A stretch of 64,000 nucleotides of DNA from Streptomyces sp. Ag109_O5-10. Lineage in GTDB: Bacteria; Actinomycetota; Actinomycetes; Streptomycetales; Streptomycetaceae. The DNA lies in the NCBI RefSeq assembly GCF_900105755.1, contig NZ_FNTQ01000001.1, forward strand, positions 4,340,001 through 4,404,000. Direction: 5' to 3'. This document shows positions 42,245 through 52,153 of this stretch, in pieces (the stretch's first letter is position 1; each line of letters opens with the position of its first letter). Below the pieces are notes generated by a model that searched no databases, was not told the origin of the DNA, and was given only the letters and a program-made list of their open reading frames with translations. A program made the translations under genes and the position numbers.

Positions 42245-44218
42245 ATGAAGACCACCCTGCAGGCGACGGCCGTGGTGCTGGCCACCACGGCCGGTCTCCT
42301 CACCACCGTCGCCGTGCCCACCGCCTCGGCGGCCACGACCTGTGCCTCCCCTGTCTTCAAGCGGCAGTTGTTCGCGAACACCACGTTCAAGGGCACCCCG
42401 AAGAAGACCGCCTGCGACTCCGCGATCGACGAGAGCTGGAGCGGCGCCCCGGCCTCCGGCCTCCCGAAGGACAACTTCGGGGTGCGCTGGAGCGTCACCC
42501 GCGACTTCGGCTCCGGCGGCCCCTTCGCCCTCGCCGCCTCCGGCCTCGACGGGATCCGGGTCTACCTCGACGGCGTCCGCAAGATCGACCTGTGGAAGAA
42601 CACCACCAAGACGGTGACCAAGACCGTCAACGTCACCGTCCCCAAGGGCAAGCACACCCTCCGCGTCGACTACGTCAACTGGACCGGCGCCGCCAAGGTC
42701 AAGTTCACCTACACACCGCGCACCTCGGCCGGGGTCGACAAGGTCAGGCCGCTCACCCCGCTGGCCCCGCTGGTGTCCTACGACGGCAACGCCAACACGA
42801 CGAAGCTGAGCTGGGCGAAGAACCGGGAGATGGACCTGGCCGGCTACCGGGTCTACCGGCGCCCGCGCGGGAGTACCGGCTGGACGAAGGTGGGGACCAC
42901 GGCGTCGACGTCCCTGACCGACGCTCCGCCCGCGACCGGCGCCCTCTACTACTACGAGATCCGCGCCTACGACAAGGCCGGCAACGAGTCGGCCGGCACC
43001 GCCGACGCCCCGGTCACCAGTGCGGTGCTGCAGACGCCCGCCCGGTTCACCGTCTCGGCCACCGACACGGGCGCCGAACTGAGCTGGTCGGGGGTGCGCG
43101 CCGCGGTGAAGTACCGGGTGGAGCGGACCGACTTCCACGGTGTGGTCACCAAGTCCTGGGAGCTCGCCCACACGGTGAGCCTCACCGACGGCACGCTCAC
43201 CCGGGGCGAGACCGTCAAGTACCGGGTCGCGGCCGTGGACGGCTCGGGCCACGCGTCGCCGTTCACCGACCTCAAGGCGGTGACCCGCCCGCTGGCCGCG
43301 CCCCGCGGACTCACGGCGACCGCGGGCATCGGCAGCGCGACCCTCCAGTGGACGATGAGGGCCGCGGACACCCCGTACGGCGAGTTCCGCGTCTACCGCT
43401 CAACCACGCTGCCCGTGGACACCTCGACGGCGCAGTGGGTGACCTGCACGACCAGCTACACCACCCTCTCCGACGGGTCCCGCCGGTACAGCTGTGGCGA
43501 CTTCTCGGCCGAGGAGGGCACGACGTACCACTACGCGGTGGCGAACGTGCAGTGGCCGCAGGTGTCCCCCCTCTCCGGCACCGCGACCGTCACCACGCTT
43601 GCGTCGGACAAGCCGCCCGCCCAGGTGACCGGCCTGACCGCGACGGCCACCGAGTACGGCATCGAGCTGGACTGGGACGACAACACCGAGGCCGACCTGA
43701 ACCGGTACGTGGTCTACCGGGGCACGGTCCTCGGCGAGGAGGGCGACGAGCAGGTCTGCTCCGGCTCGGAGTGGGCGTGGCTGTCCCCGTCCACCTCGCG
43801 ATACCGGGACGTGCGGCTGCCGGACGGCGATCACGCCTGCTATTGGGTGGACGCGATCGACACCGCGGGCAACTCCAGTCGGTGGCTGGGGCCGGTGAGC
43901 GCGGTCGCCGTCGACGAGCTGGACCTGACCCCGTCGGTGGCCACCCCGGAGGGCTCCCCGCTGACCCTGACGGCGGACACCCCCGACTCGGGCGGCGTCC
44001 ACCTCGCGTGGAGCGCGGTCGACTCGGCGACCGGCTACCAGGTCTACCGCTGGAACCCGGCGACGCGGACGTACGAGAAGCTGGCGGCCACGGCCGACCG
44101 CTCCTACGACGACGCCACGGCCGCCCGCGGCACCACCCACCACTACTGGGTGACCGCGCTGTACGCCGACGGCACGGAGTCGGCCCCGGGCGCGGAGTGG
44201 GCGATCCTGGAGCCGTGA
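42245..44218 (+). CDS. Secreted fibronectin type III/PA14-like protein, second of a tandem pair
   Basis: A 657-residue paralogue of the preceding gene. The signal peptide is different (MKTTLQATAVVLATTAGLL), the N-terminal beta domain (about 23-165) is nearly identical, and the fibronectin modules are only distantly alike, for example VYRWNPATRTYEKL near the end. It begins 7 bases after the upstream stop with no strong ribosome-binding site, so translation may be coupled. Like its neighbour it has no visible catalytic or sorting motif. The operon ends at a strong hairpin. Confidence 0.88.
   Translation: MKTTLQATAVVLATTAGLLTTVAVPTASAATTCASPVFKRQLFANTTFKGTPKKTACDSAIDESWSGAPASGLPKDNFGVRWSVTRDFGSGGPFALAASGLDGIRVYLDGVRKIDLWKNTTKTVTKTVNVTVPKGKHTLRVDYVNWTGAAKVKFTYTPRTSAGVDKVRPLTPLAPLVSYDGNANTTKLSWAKNREMDLAGYRVYRRPRGSTGWTKVGTTASTSLTDAPPATGALYYYEIRAYDKAGNESAGTADAPVTSAVLQTPARFTVSATDTGAELSWSGVRAAVKYRVERTDFHGVVTKSWELAHTVSLTDGTLTRGETVKYRVAAVDGSGHASPFTDLKAVTRPLAAPRGLTATAGIGSATLQWTMRAADTPYGEFRVYRSTTLPVDTSTAQWVTCTTSYTTLSDGSRRYSCGDFSAEEGTTYHYAVANVQWPQVSPLSGTATVTTLASDKPPAQVTGLTATATEYGIELDWDDNTEADLNRYVVYRGTVLGEEGDEQVCSGSEWAWLSPSTSRYRDVRLPDGDHACYWVDAIDTAGNSSRWLGPVSAVAVDELDLTPSVATPEGSPLTLTADTPDSGGVHLAWSAVDSATGYQVYRWNPATRTYEKLAATADRSYDDATAARGTTHHYWVTALYADGTESAPGAEWAILEP
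42308..42756 (+). repeat. Second copy of the 449-bp near-identical segment
   Basis: See the partner at 40270-40718. The mismatches include a four-base cluster, GTCC changed to CAAG, near 42643-42646. Confidence 0.92.
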
Positions 44219-44229
44219 GCAGGTGTGGG

Positions 44230-44264
44230 AAAGGGGGCCCCGGCTTTCCGCCGGGGCCCCCTTT
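44230..44264. terminator. Perfect hairpin between convergent fibronectin and hspR genes
   Basis: A 15-base stem (AAAGGGGGCCCCGGC and complement) around the loop TTTCC ends in CTTTCT on the plus strand. It should work in both directions between the two converging operons. Confidence 0.88.
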
Positions 44265-44290
44265 CTCGTCGAATCCCTCGTCGAACGCGC

Positions 44291-44737
44291 CTAGTCCTTG
44301 GCCTTCTTCGGCCGCCACACCACCAGCGCGCTGGTCTGCTGGACCTCCTGGTACGGAACCAGGTCGCGGCGGTAGGAGGCGTGGACGGCGGCCTCGCGCT
44401 GCCGCATCGCGGCCGCCGCGCCATCGACGGCCGCCTCGAGTTCGGCGACCCGCTGCTGGAGCGCCAGGACCTGGTTCTCCAGTTCGATGATGCGCTTGAT
44501 GCCGGCCAGGTTGATGCCCTCGTCCTGGGACAGCGTCTGCACCTGGCGGAGCAGTTCGATGTCGCGGGCCGAGTAGCGGCGGCCGCGCCCGGCCGTGCGG
44601 TCGGGGGAGACCAGGCCGAGCCGGTCGTACTGGCGCAGCGTCTGCGGGTGCAGTCCGGAGAGCTGGGCCGCCACCGAGATGACGTAGACCGGGGTCTCCT
44701 CGGTCAGTTCATACGGGTTACGTCGACGGCCGTCCAT
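44291..44737 (-). CDS. hspR: Heat-shock repressor HspR (MerR family)
   Basis: A 148-residue MerR-type repressor of dnaK and clpB. Its HTH is VYVISVAAQLSGLHPQTLRQYDRLGLVSPDR at about residues 16-46, followed by GRRYSARDIELLRQVQTL, and a long coiled coil LENQVLALQQRVAELEAAVD at about 85-104. Known biology: HspR binds HAIR sites with DnaK as co-repressor. Two such sites lie upstream of this operon and one upstream of clpB in this window. The ATG at 44737 is 4 bases after the dnaJ stop, with GGGAG upstream. It is the last gene of the operon. Confidence 0.95.
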   Translation of the reverse strand: MDGRRRNPYELTEETPVYVISVAAQLSGLHPQTLRQYDRLGLVSPDRTAGRGRRYSARDIELLRQVQTLSQDEGINLAGIKRIIELENQVLALQQRVAELEAAVDGAAAAMRQREAAVHASYRRDLVPYQEVQQTSALVVWRPKKAKD

Positions 44738-44741
44738 CTCT

Positions 44742-45917
44742 TCATGCTCCCTTCGCGGCCTCGAACAGCTCGGCCCGCGGGTCCTCGCCAGCGGTCGCCT
44801 CGCGATACGCCTCCAGTGCATCCCGAGCATTCCCCGACAGGTCCTTCGGGACACTCACCTCGACGGTGACCAGGAGGTCGCCGCGGGTGCCGTCCTTGCG
44901 GACCGCGCCCTTGCCACGGGCGCGCATGGTGCGGCCGTTGGGCGTGCCCGGGGGCAGCTTCAGGGTGACCGGCGGTCCGCCCAGGGTCGGGACCCTGACC
45001 TCGCCGCCGAGCGCCGCCTCGGTGAAGGTCACCGGGACGGTCACCGTGAGGTTGTCGTCCTTGCGGCCGAACACCGGGTGGGTGTCCACGTGCACCATGA
45101 CGTACAGGTCGCCCGCGGGGCCGCCGCGTTCGCCCGGTGCGCCCTTGCCGCGCAGCCGGATGCGCTGGCCGTCGGTCACCCCGGCGGGGATGCGGACCTG
45201 CATGGTCCGGGACGACTTGGCGCGGCCGCTGCCCTTGCAGTCGGGGCAGGGGTTCTCCGCGATCAGGCCGCGGCCCTTGCAGTCCGGGCAGGGGTCGGTC
45301 AGCGAGAAGCCGCCGCCCGATCCCCGCGCCACCTGGCCGGTGCCGACGCAGGTCGGGCACACCCGAGGCGTGCCGTTCACGTCGCCGGTGCCCGAACAGG
45401 CCTTGCAGGGGGCCTGCGAGGACATCCGCAGCGGGACCGTGGCGCCCTCGATGGCCTCCGTGAAGCTCAGCGTGACCTCGGACTCGATGTCCTGGCCGCG
45501 CCGCGGCTGGGTACGGCCGGCCGTGCCGCCGCCCCGGTTGAACAGGCCCCCCAGGACGTCACTGAAGCCGCCGCCGCCGAAGCCGCCGCCCCCGCCCTGG
45601 GCGCCTCCCCCGAAGAGGTCGCCCAGGTCGAAGTTGAAGTTGCCGCCGCCCGCGCCCGGCCCCGGGCGGAAGCCGCCGTTGCCGAAGAGGGCGCGTGCCT
45701 CGTCGTACTCCTTGCGCTTCTTGGGGTCGCCGAGTATGTCGTTCGCCTCGGAGATCTCCTTGAAGCGCTCCTCGGCCTTGGCGTTGCCCTTGTTGGCATC
45801 CGGGTGGAACTCGCGGGCGAGCTTCCGGTACGCCTTCTTGATCTCGGCCTCGGTGGCGTCCTTGGGGACGCCGAGGACCTTGTAGTAGTCCTTCTCGATG
45901 AAGTCCTTGGTGCTCAT
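44742..45917 (-). CDS. dnaJ: Co-chaperone DnaJ
   Basis: A 391-residue Hsp40 of the full type. The J domain (about 5-75) has the HPD triad in REFHPDANKG. A Gly/Phe-rich region (GNGGFRPGPGAGGGNFNFDLG then GGGGFGGGGF) follows. The zinc domain has four CxxCxGxG repeats: CKACSGTG, CPTCVGTG, CPDCKGRG and CPDCKGSG, between about 160 and 225. The C-terminal peptide-binding domains complete it. It stimulates DnaK ATPase and delivers unfolded proteins. It lies between grpE and hspR. Confidence 0.96.
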   Translation of the reverse strand: MSTKDFIEKDYYKVLGVPKDATEAEIKKAYRKLAREFHPDANKGNAKAEERFKEISEANDILGDPKKRKEYDEARALFGNGGFRPGPGAGGGNFNFDLGDLFGGGAQGGGGGFGGGGFSDVLGGLFNRGGGTAGRTQPRRGQDIESEVTLSFTEAIEGATVPLRMSSQAPCKACSGTGDVNGTPRVCPTCVGTGQVARGSGGGFSLTDPCPDCKGRGLIAENPCPDCKGSGRAKSSRTMQVRIPAGVTDGQRIRLRGKGAPGERGGPAGDLYVMVHVDTHPVFGRKDDNLTVTVPVTFTEAALGGEVRVPTLGGPPVTLKLPPGTPNGRTMRARGKGAVRKDGTRGDLLVTVEVSVPKDLSGNARDALEAYREATAGEDPRAELFEAAKGA

Positions 45918-45953
45918 CCCCGACGCCCCTCCTTCCGCTCGGTACTTATTACG

Positions 45954-46603
45954 TCAGCCCTCCTCAGGGCCGTTGTCCTTCTCGTCGGCCGCGGGGGCCT
46001 CCTCGGTCCCCTCGGCCTTCGCCGGCGTCGCCCCCGGCTGCGGTTCGGCGACCGCCACCCGCGCCGGGCGGATGGTGCGCTCGCCGATGCGATACCCGGG
46101 CTGCAGGATGGCCACGCACGTCGTCTCGGTGACGTCCGGCGCGTAGCTGTGCATCAGCGCCTCGTGGATCGTCGGGTCGAAGGGCTCGCCCTCCTTGCCG
46201 AACTGCTGCAGGCCCATCTTCGCCGCGACCGTCTCGAGGGATTCGGCCACCGACTTGAAACCGCCGACCAGTTCGCCGTGTTCCCGGGCCCGGCCGATGT
46301 CGTCGAGCACGGGCAGGAGTTCGGTCAGGAGGTTCGCGATGGCGATCTCCCGGACCGTGATCCGGTCGCGCTCCACGCGGCGTCGGTAGTTCTGGTACTC
46401 GGCCTGCAGGCGCTGGAGGTCCGCGGTGCGCTCACCGAGCGCGGTGCGTACCTGGTCCAGCTGCGCGGTCAGACCGGCCAGCTGTGCGCTTGCGTCCCCG
46501 GCCGGGGCCGCTCCCTGTGCGGGAGCGGCCTTCGGCTCGGCGTCGTCGGGGGTGGCGCCGGAGGGGACGTCGGGCTTCTCCTCGAAGCCCGGGGTCTCCT
46601 CCG

Positions 46604-46607
<4 letters not shown>
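45954..46607 (-). CDS. grpE: Nucleotide exchange factor GrpE
   Basis: A 217-residue protein that releases ADP from DnaK. A long N-terminal coiled coil (QLDQVRTALGERTADLQRLQAEYQNYRRRVERDR, about 48-82) leads into the four-helix bundle and the beta domain, with EGEPFDPTIHEALMH and ILQPGYRIGERTIRPARVAVAEP as GrpE signatures. The C-terminus is acidic. The GTG start overlaps the dnaK stop (GTGA), so translation is coupled. Confidence 0.96.
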
Positions 46608-48439
<1,832 letters not shown>

Positions 48440-48458
48440 GGTGATTTCCTCCAGCTGA

Positions 48459-48479
48459 CTTGAGTGGAACGGACTCAAG
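48459..48479 (-). promoter_or_regulatory. HspR operator 1 (perfect HAIR) upstream of dnaK
   Basis: CTTGAGT-GGAACGG-ACTCAAG on the plus strand is a perfect HAIR. It ends 20 bases before the dnaK start and overlaps the proposed -10 element (CACACT on the minus strand at 48478-48483). Confidence 0.93.
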
Positions 48480-48506
48480 TGTGCAGCAAGCCGCGCCCTA
48501 GGTCAA
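48478..48506 (-). promoter_or_regulatory. Possible dnaK promoter
   Basis: On the minus strand TTGACC (48501-48506) is separated by 17 bases from CACACT (48478-48483). The -35 is good and the -10 weak for a housekeeping sigma factor. The two HAIR sites bracket it, which fits repression by HspR. Confidence 0.45.
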
Positions 48507-48510
48507 CAGA

Positions 48511-48531
48511 CCTGAGTCCAGCCGACTCAAG
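48511..48531 (-). promoter_or_regulatory. HspR operator 2 (one-mismatch HAIR) upstream of dnaK
   Basis: CCTGAGT-CCAGCCG-ACTCAAG matches the HAIR consensus except for one base in the left arm. It lies 31 bases from operator 1, centre to centre about 52 bases. Confidence 0.88.
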
Positions 48532-48533
48532 TC

Positions 48534-49553
48534 TTATCCGTTCCTTACACGCAAGTGCCCGCTGACCTGCGTCGGTACGGCGTTCCGGGGCCCGTACACC
48601 GGCACCCGAAGGAGGAGCAGCACGATGCTGAAGGTGACGCAGGCGACGCATGTGGCGCCGGTCCGGCCCACCCAGCCGCCGTGCACGAGCACCGCGACGA
48701 GTACCCCGGCGAAGGACGCGGCACCGAGGACGACGGTTGCCCGCTGCGAGGTGAGCCCGAGGCGCCGCAGCCGGTGCGCGAGGTGGTCGGGCCCGCGTCG
48801 CAGCACCGGGCGCCCGGCGAGGAGCCGCGACAGCACGACGAGCAGGACGTCGCCGCTCGCCACGGCGGTGAGCGCGAACAGCACGCCCGCGCTGGCCGCG
48901 GGGTCGTAGCCGGACCGGGTGACCAGCGCGGCGGAGGCCAGCACGAACCCGGTGAACAGCGAGCCGGTGGCGCCGAGGGCGATCCGGGCGGGAGCCCAGT
49001 TGTGCAGCAGGAACCCGGTGAGCGCGGCCGCGAGCACGCTCAGCAGCACGGCGAGTCCGTCCATCACCTCGGCGGCGGCACAGGCCCCGACCCCGAAGGC
49101 GGTCACCACCCCGACGGTCCCGGCCAGCCCGTCCGCGTGGTCGAGCCCCTTGAAGGCAACGGCGACGAAGGCGATCCAGGCCGCCCCGAGCAGCCCGCCA
49201 ACGATCCCGAACTCGCCGTACGGCACCACGCACGCGGCCGCCACCGCCGTGCCGAACAGCAGGAACCGCGTCTTCAGCCGCCATACGTCGGCGACCACCC
49301 CGAGCAGCGCCACCGCCCCTCCGGCGGCCACCAGCTCCCCGACGCCGGTGCCGAGCGGGGCGACCCGGGTCCAGTCGCCGGCGAACGCGACCAGGCAGGT
49401 GGCACCGACCACGGCGAGGCCGCCCAGCGCGGGCACCCGCCGGGCCCGCCGCCGGTCGACGAGCCCCACCCGCAGGGCACACGGGCGGATCAGCGCGGCG
49501 AGGAAGGCGGCGAGCAGGAAGGCGGTGGTGGCGGCGGCGATCCCGTAGAGCAC
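48534..49553 (-). CDS. MraY/WecA-like phosphotransferase family membrane protein, altered motif
   Basis: A 339-residue protein with about ten membrane segments. Family features are VAFKGLDHADGLAGTVG at about 136-152 (the N-x-x-DG-like motif), GATGSLFTGFVLASAAL at about 196-212 (the G-D-x-GS motif, here ATGS) and RGPDHLAHRLRRLG at about 267-280 (H-x-x-x-H). The aspartate pair expected after the third helix is GVVADVWRL instead of DD, and the GD before GS is AT. So it may be catalytically weak or specialised for another polyprenyl or sugar substrate. The GTG at 49553 is the start, with no clear ribosome-binding site. Its stop lies just upstream of the dnaK operators. Confidence 0.75.
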   Translation of the reverse strand: MLYGIAAATTAFLLAAFLAALIRPCALRVGLVDRRRARRVPALGGLAVVGATCLVAFAGDWTRVAPLGTGVGELVAAGGAVALLGVVADVWRLKTRFLLFGTAVAAACVVPYGEFGIVGGLLGAAWIAFVAVAFKGLDHADGLAGTVGVVTAFGVGACAAAEVMDGLAVLLSVLAAALTGFLLHNWAPARIALGATGSLFTGFVLASAALVTRSGYDPAASAGVLFALTAVASGDVLLVVLSRLLAGRPVLRRGPDHLAHRLRRLGLTSQRATVVLGAASFAGVLVAVLVHGGWVGRTGATCVACVTFSIVLLLLRVPVYGPRNAVPTQVSGHLRVRNG

Positions 49554-49705
49554 GGGTCCAAATTAGACCTAAATGTAACAATTATGTACGAATAACACGA
49601 TCGGGTTGGGGCGTACCGCCCAGGCGGACCTCAGCGATCCAGATCACCCCGCACCTGGCTACAGTGCGAGTAAAGATGCGGGTAGTCTCGAACCGACTGG
49701 ATAAG

Positions 49706-49719
49706 TTACCGCTTAGTAA
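49706..49719. promoter_or_regulatory. Palindromic operator candidate upstream of the Fe-S oxidoreductase
   Basis: TTACCGCTTAGTAA is an imperfect palindrome (TTAC-N6-GTAA). It lies 63 bases before the start codon in a patch with lower GC than the surroundings. TetR-type regulators of lipid metabolism in actinobacteria often use TTAC/GTAA half sites, but no specific match is claimed. Confidence 0.45.
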
Positions 49720-49781
49720 TTTCGGGAACCCTCTGTGAAGAGACCCGAAGAGACCACCCCTCGCAGGCCCGAGGAGCCCCC

Positions 49782-52064
49782 ATGCAACTCGCCGCGATCA
49801 TCGTGTCGCTGGTTCTGATCGTGGTTGGCGTGGCGTTGTTCGCCCGCGCCGTCCTGCAGATCTACAACTTCATGCGGCTCGGTCAGAGCGTGCCCGCCGG
49901 CACCCGTACCGACGAGCCCGTCCAGCGGACCGTCACGGTGGTCAGGGAGTTCCTCGGCCACACCCGGATGAACCGCTGGGGCATCGTGGGCGTGGCGCAC
50001 TGGTTCGTCGCGGTCGGCTTCTTCTCCCTGCTGCTGACGATCGTCAACGCCGTCGGCCAGCTGTTCCAGGCCGACTGGATCCTGCCGGTCATCGGCGACT
50101 GGGCGCCGTACAACGTCTTCGTCGAGTTCATCGGCACCATGACGGTCCTCGGCATCCTCGTGCTGATCGCGATCCGCCAGCTGAGCAAGCCGAACCGGCC
50201 GGGCCGCAAGTCCCGGTTCGCCGGCTCCAACTTCGGCCAGGCCTACTTCGTCGAGACGGTCATCCTGATCGTCGGCGTCTGCATCTTCACGCTGCACGCG
50301 CTGGAGGGCGCCCAGCACCACGTGGACTCCTACGAGGCGTCGTTCTTCATCTCGTACCCGGTGGTGTCCTGGTTCCGGGGCATGGACGTCTCCACGCTCC
50401 AGAACCTCACCTACTTCTTCGCCGGCCTGAAGATCGCGACCTCGTTCATCTGGATGATCGTGGTCGCCCTCAAGACCGACATGGGCGTCGCCTGGCACCG
50501 CTTCCTCGCCTTCCCGAACATCTGGTTCAAGCGGAACGCGACGGGTGAGACCTCGCTGGGCGCGCTGCTCCCGATGACCTCGGGCGGCAAGCCGATCGAC
50601 TTCACCGACCCGGGCGAGGACGACGTCTTCGGCGTCTCGCAGGTGGAGCAGTTCTCCTGGAAGGGCCTGCTCGACTTCTCGACCTGCACGGAGTGCGGTC
50701 GCTGCCAGTCGCAGTGCCCGGCCTGGAACACCGGCAAGCCGCTCTCCCCGAAGCTGCTGATCATGTCGCTCCGGGACAACGCGCACGCCAAGGCGCCCTA
50801 CCTGCTGGCCGGCGGCGGCAAGACCGCCGAGGGCGGGGAGAAGGGCTCCGAGGAACAGCTCGCCGGGGTCCCCGCCGCGGCCCTCGCGGAGGCCGAGCGG
50901 CCGCTCATCGGCACCGCCGAGGAGAACGGCGTCATCGACCCGGACGTGCTGTGGTCCTGCACCACCTGCGGCGCCTGCGTCGAGCAGTGCCCGGTGGACA
51001 TCGAGCACGTCGACCACATCGTCGACATGCGCCGCTACCAGGTGATGATCGAGTCCGCGTTCCCGTCCGAGGCGGGCACGATGCTCAAGAACCTGGAGAA
51101 GAAGGGCAACCCCTGGGGCCTGGCGAAGAAGCAGCGCCTGGAGTGGCTCAAGGAGGTCGACTTCGAGGTCCCGGTCGTCGGCAAGGACATCGAGGACCTC
51201 ACCGAGGTCGAGTACCTGTACTGGGTCGGCTGCGCGGGCTCCCTGGAGGACCGCGCCAAGAAGACCACCAAGGCCTTCGCCGAGCTGCTCCACATCGCGG
51301 GCGTCAAGTTCGCGATCATGGGCGGCGACGAGAAGTGCACCGGCGACTCCGCCCGCCGCCTCGGCAACGAGCCCCTGTTCCAGGAGCTCGGCATGGAGAA
51401 CGTGGCCGCGCTGAACATGGCGTTCGGCGAGTCCCTCAACGAGGAGGGAGAGGTGGACCCGGCGACGAAGAAGCCGAAGTCGGCCAAGAAGATCGTCGCC
51501 ACCTGCCCGCACTGCCTCAACACCATCGGCAACGAGTACCCGCAGCTCGGCGGCGACTACGAGGTCATCCACCACACCCAGCTGCTCCAGCACCTGGTGG
51601 ACGAGGGCAAGCTGGTCCCGGTCACCCCGGTCGAGGGCATCATCACCTACCACGACCCCTGCTACCTGGGCCGCCACAACAAGATCTACACGCCCCCGCG
51701 CGAGATCATCGCGAGCGTCCCGGGCCTCCGGAACGAGGAGATGCACCGCCACAAGGAGCGCGGCTTCTGCTGCGGCGCCGGTGGTGCGCGGATGTGGATG
51801 GAGGAGCGGATCGGCAAGCGCATCAACAACGAGCGCGTCGACGAGGCCCTCTCCCTCAACCCCGACATCGTCTCCACCGCCTGCCCGTTCTGCCTCGTGA
51901 TGCTGACCGACTCGGTCAACGGCAAGAAGAACGACGGCAAGGCCAAGGAGACCATCCAGGTGGTGGACGTGGCCCAGCTGCTCCTCGACTCCGTGAAGAC
52001 CCCGGTGGACCCGGCGGGCGCCGCGGAACAGGAGAGCGAGCCGGAGCCGGAGCCGGTGAAGTAA
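49782..52064 (+). CDS. Membrane-bound Fe-S oxidoreductase, EtfD-like
   Basis: A 760-residue protein. Six or so membrane segments in the first 230 residues include a possible haem-b region (HWFVAVGFFSLLLTI and YNVFVEFIGTMTVLGILVLIAIRQL). Two 4Fe-4S motifs follow: CTECGRCQSQCPAWNTGK and CTTCGACVEQCPVDIEHVDH at about 305 and 395. The C-terminal half holds two CCG-type modules, with YHDPCYLGRHN, ATCPHCLNTIGNEYP and GFCCGAGGARMWMEE then TACPFCLVMLTD. The order matches mycobacterial EtfD (Rv0338c), which passes electrons from electron-transfer flavoprotein of fatty-acid oxidation to menaquinone. The ATG at 49782 has GAGGAG 6 bases upstream. Confidence 0.88.
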   Translation: MQLAAIIVSLVLIVVGVALFARAVLQIYNFMRLGQSVPAGTRTDEPVQRTVTVVREFLGHTRMNRWGIVGVAHWFVAVGFFSLLLTIVNAVGQLFQADWILPVIGDWAPYNVFVEFIGTMTVLGILVLIAIRQLSKPNRPGRKSRFAGSNFGQAYFVETVILIVGVCIFTLHALEGAQHHVDSYEASFFISYPVVSWFRGMDVSTLQNLTYFFAGLKIATSFIWMIVVALKTDMGVAWHRFLAFPNIWFKRNATGETSLGALLPMTSGGKPIDFTDPGEDDVFGVSQVEQFSWKGLLDFSTCTECGRCQSQCPAWNTGKPLSPKLLIMSLRDNAHAKAPYLLAGGGKTAEGGEKGSEEQLAGVPAAALAEAERPLIGTAEENGVIDPDVLWSCTTCGACVEQCPVDIEHVDHIVDMRRYQVMIESAFPSEAGTMLKNLEKKGNPWGLAKKQRLEWLKEVDFEVPVVGKDIEDLTEVEYLYWVGCAGSLEDRAKKTTKAFAELLHIAGVKFAIMGGDEKCTGDSARRLGNEPLFQELGMENVAALNMAFGESLNEEGEVDPATKKPKSAKKIVATCPHCLNTIGNEYPQLGGDYEVIHHTQLLQHLVDEGKLVPVTPVEGIITYHDPCYLGRHNKIYTPPREIIASVPGLRNEEMHRHKERGFCCGAGGARMWMEERIGKRINNERVDEALSLNPDIVSTACPFCLVMLTDSVNGKKNDGKAKETIQVVDVAQLLLDSVKTPVDPAGAAEQESEPEPEPVK

Positions 52065-52112
52065 CCCCCACGGCCGCCACGGCGCCCCGTGCCCTCTCCG
52101 GCAAGTTCTACT

Positions 52113-52153
52113 GATCCCCGCAACACCCTGGAGTTCAGGGAGCTGCGGGGATC
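52113..52153 (+). promoter_or_regulatory. Two-tier hairpin at the left end covering the transposase start
   Basis: GATCCCCGC pairs with GCGGGGATC, and inside it CCCTG pairs with CAGGG around the loop GAGTT. The outer arm ends one base before the GTG start. It would fold in read-through transcripts and hide the start. Confidence 0.55.
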
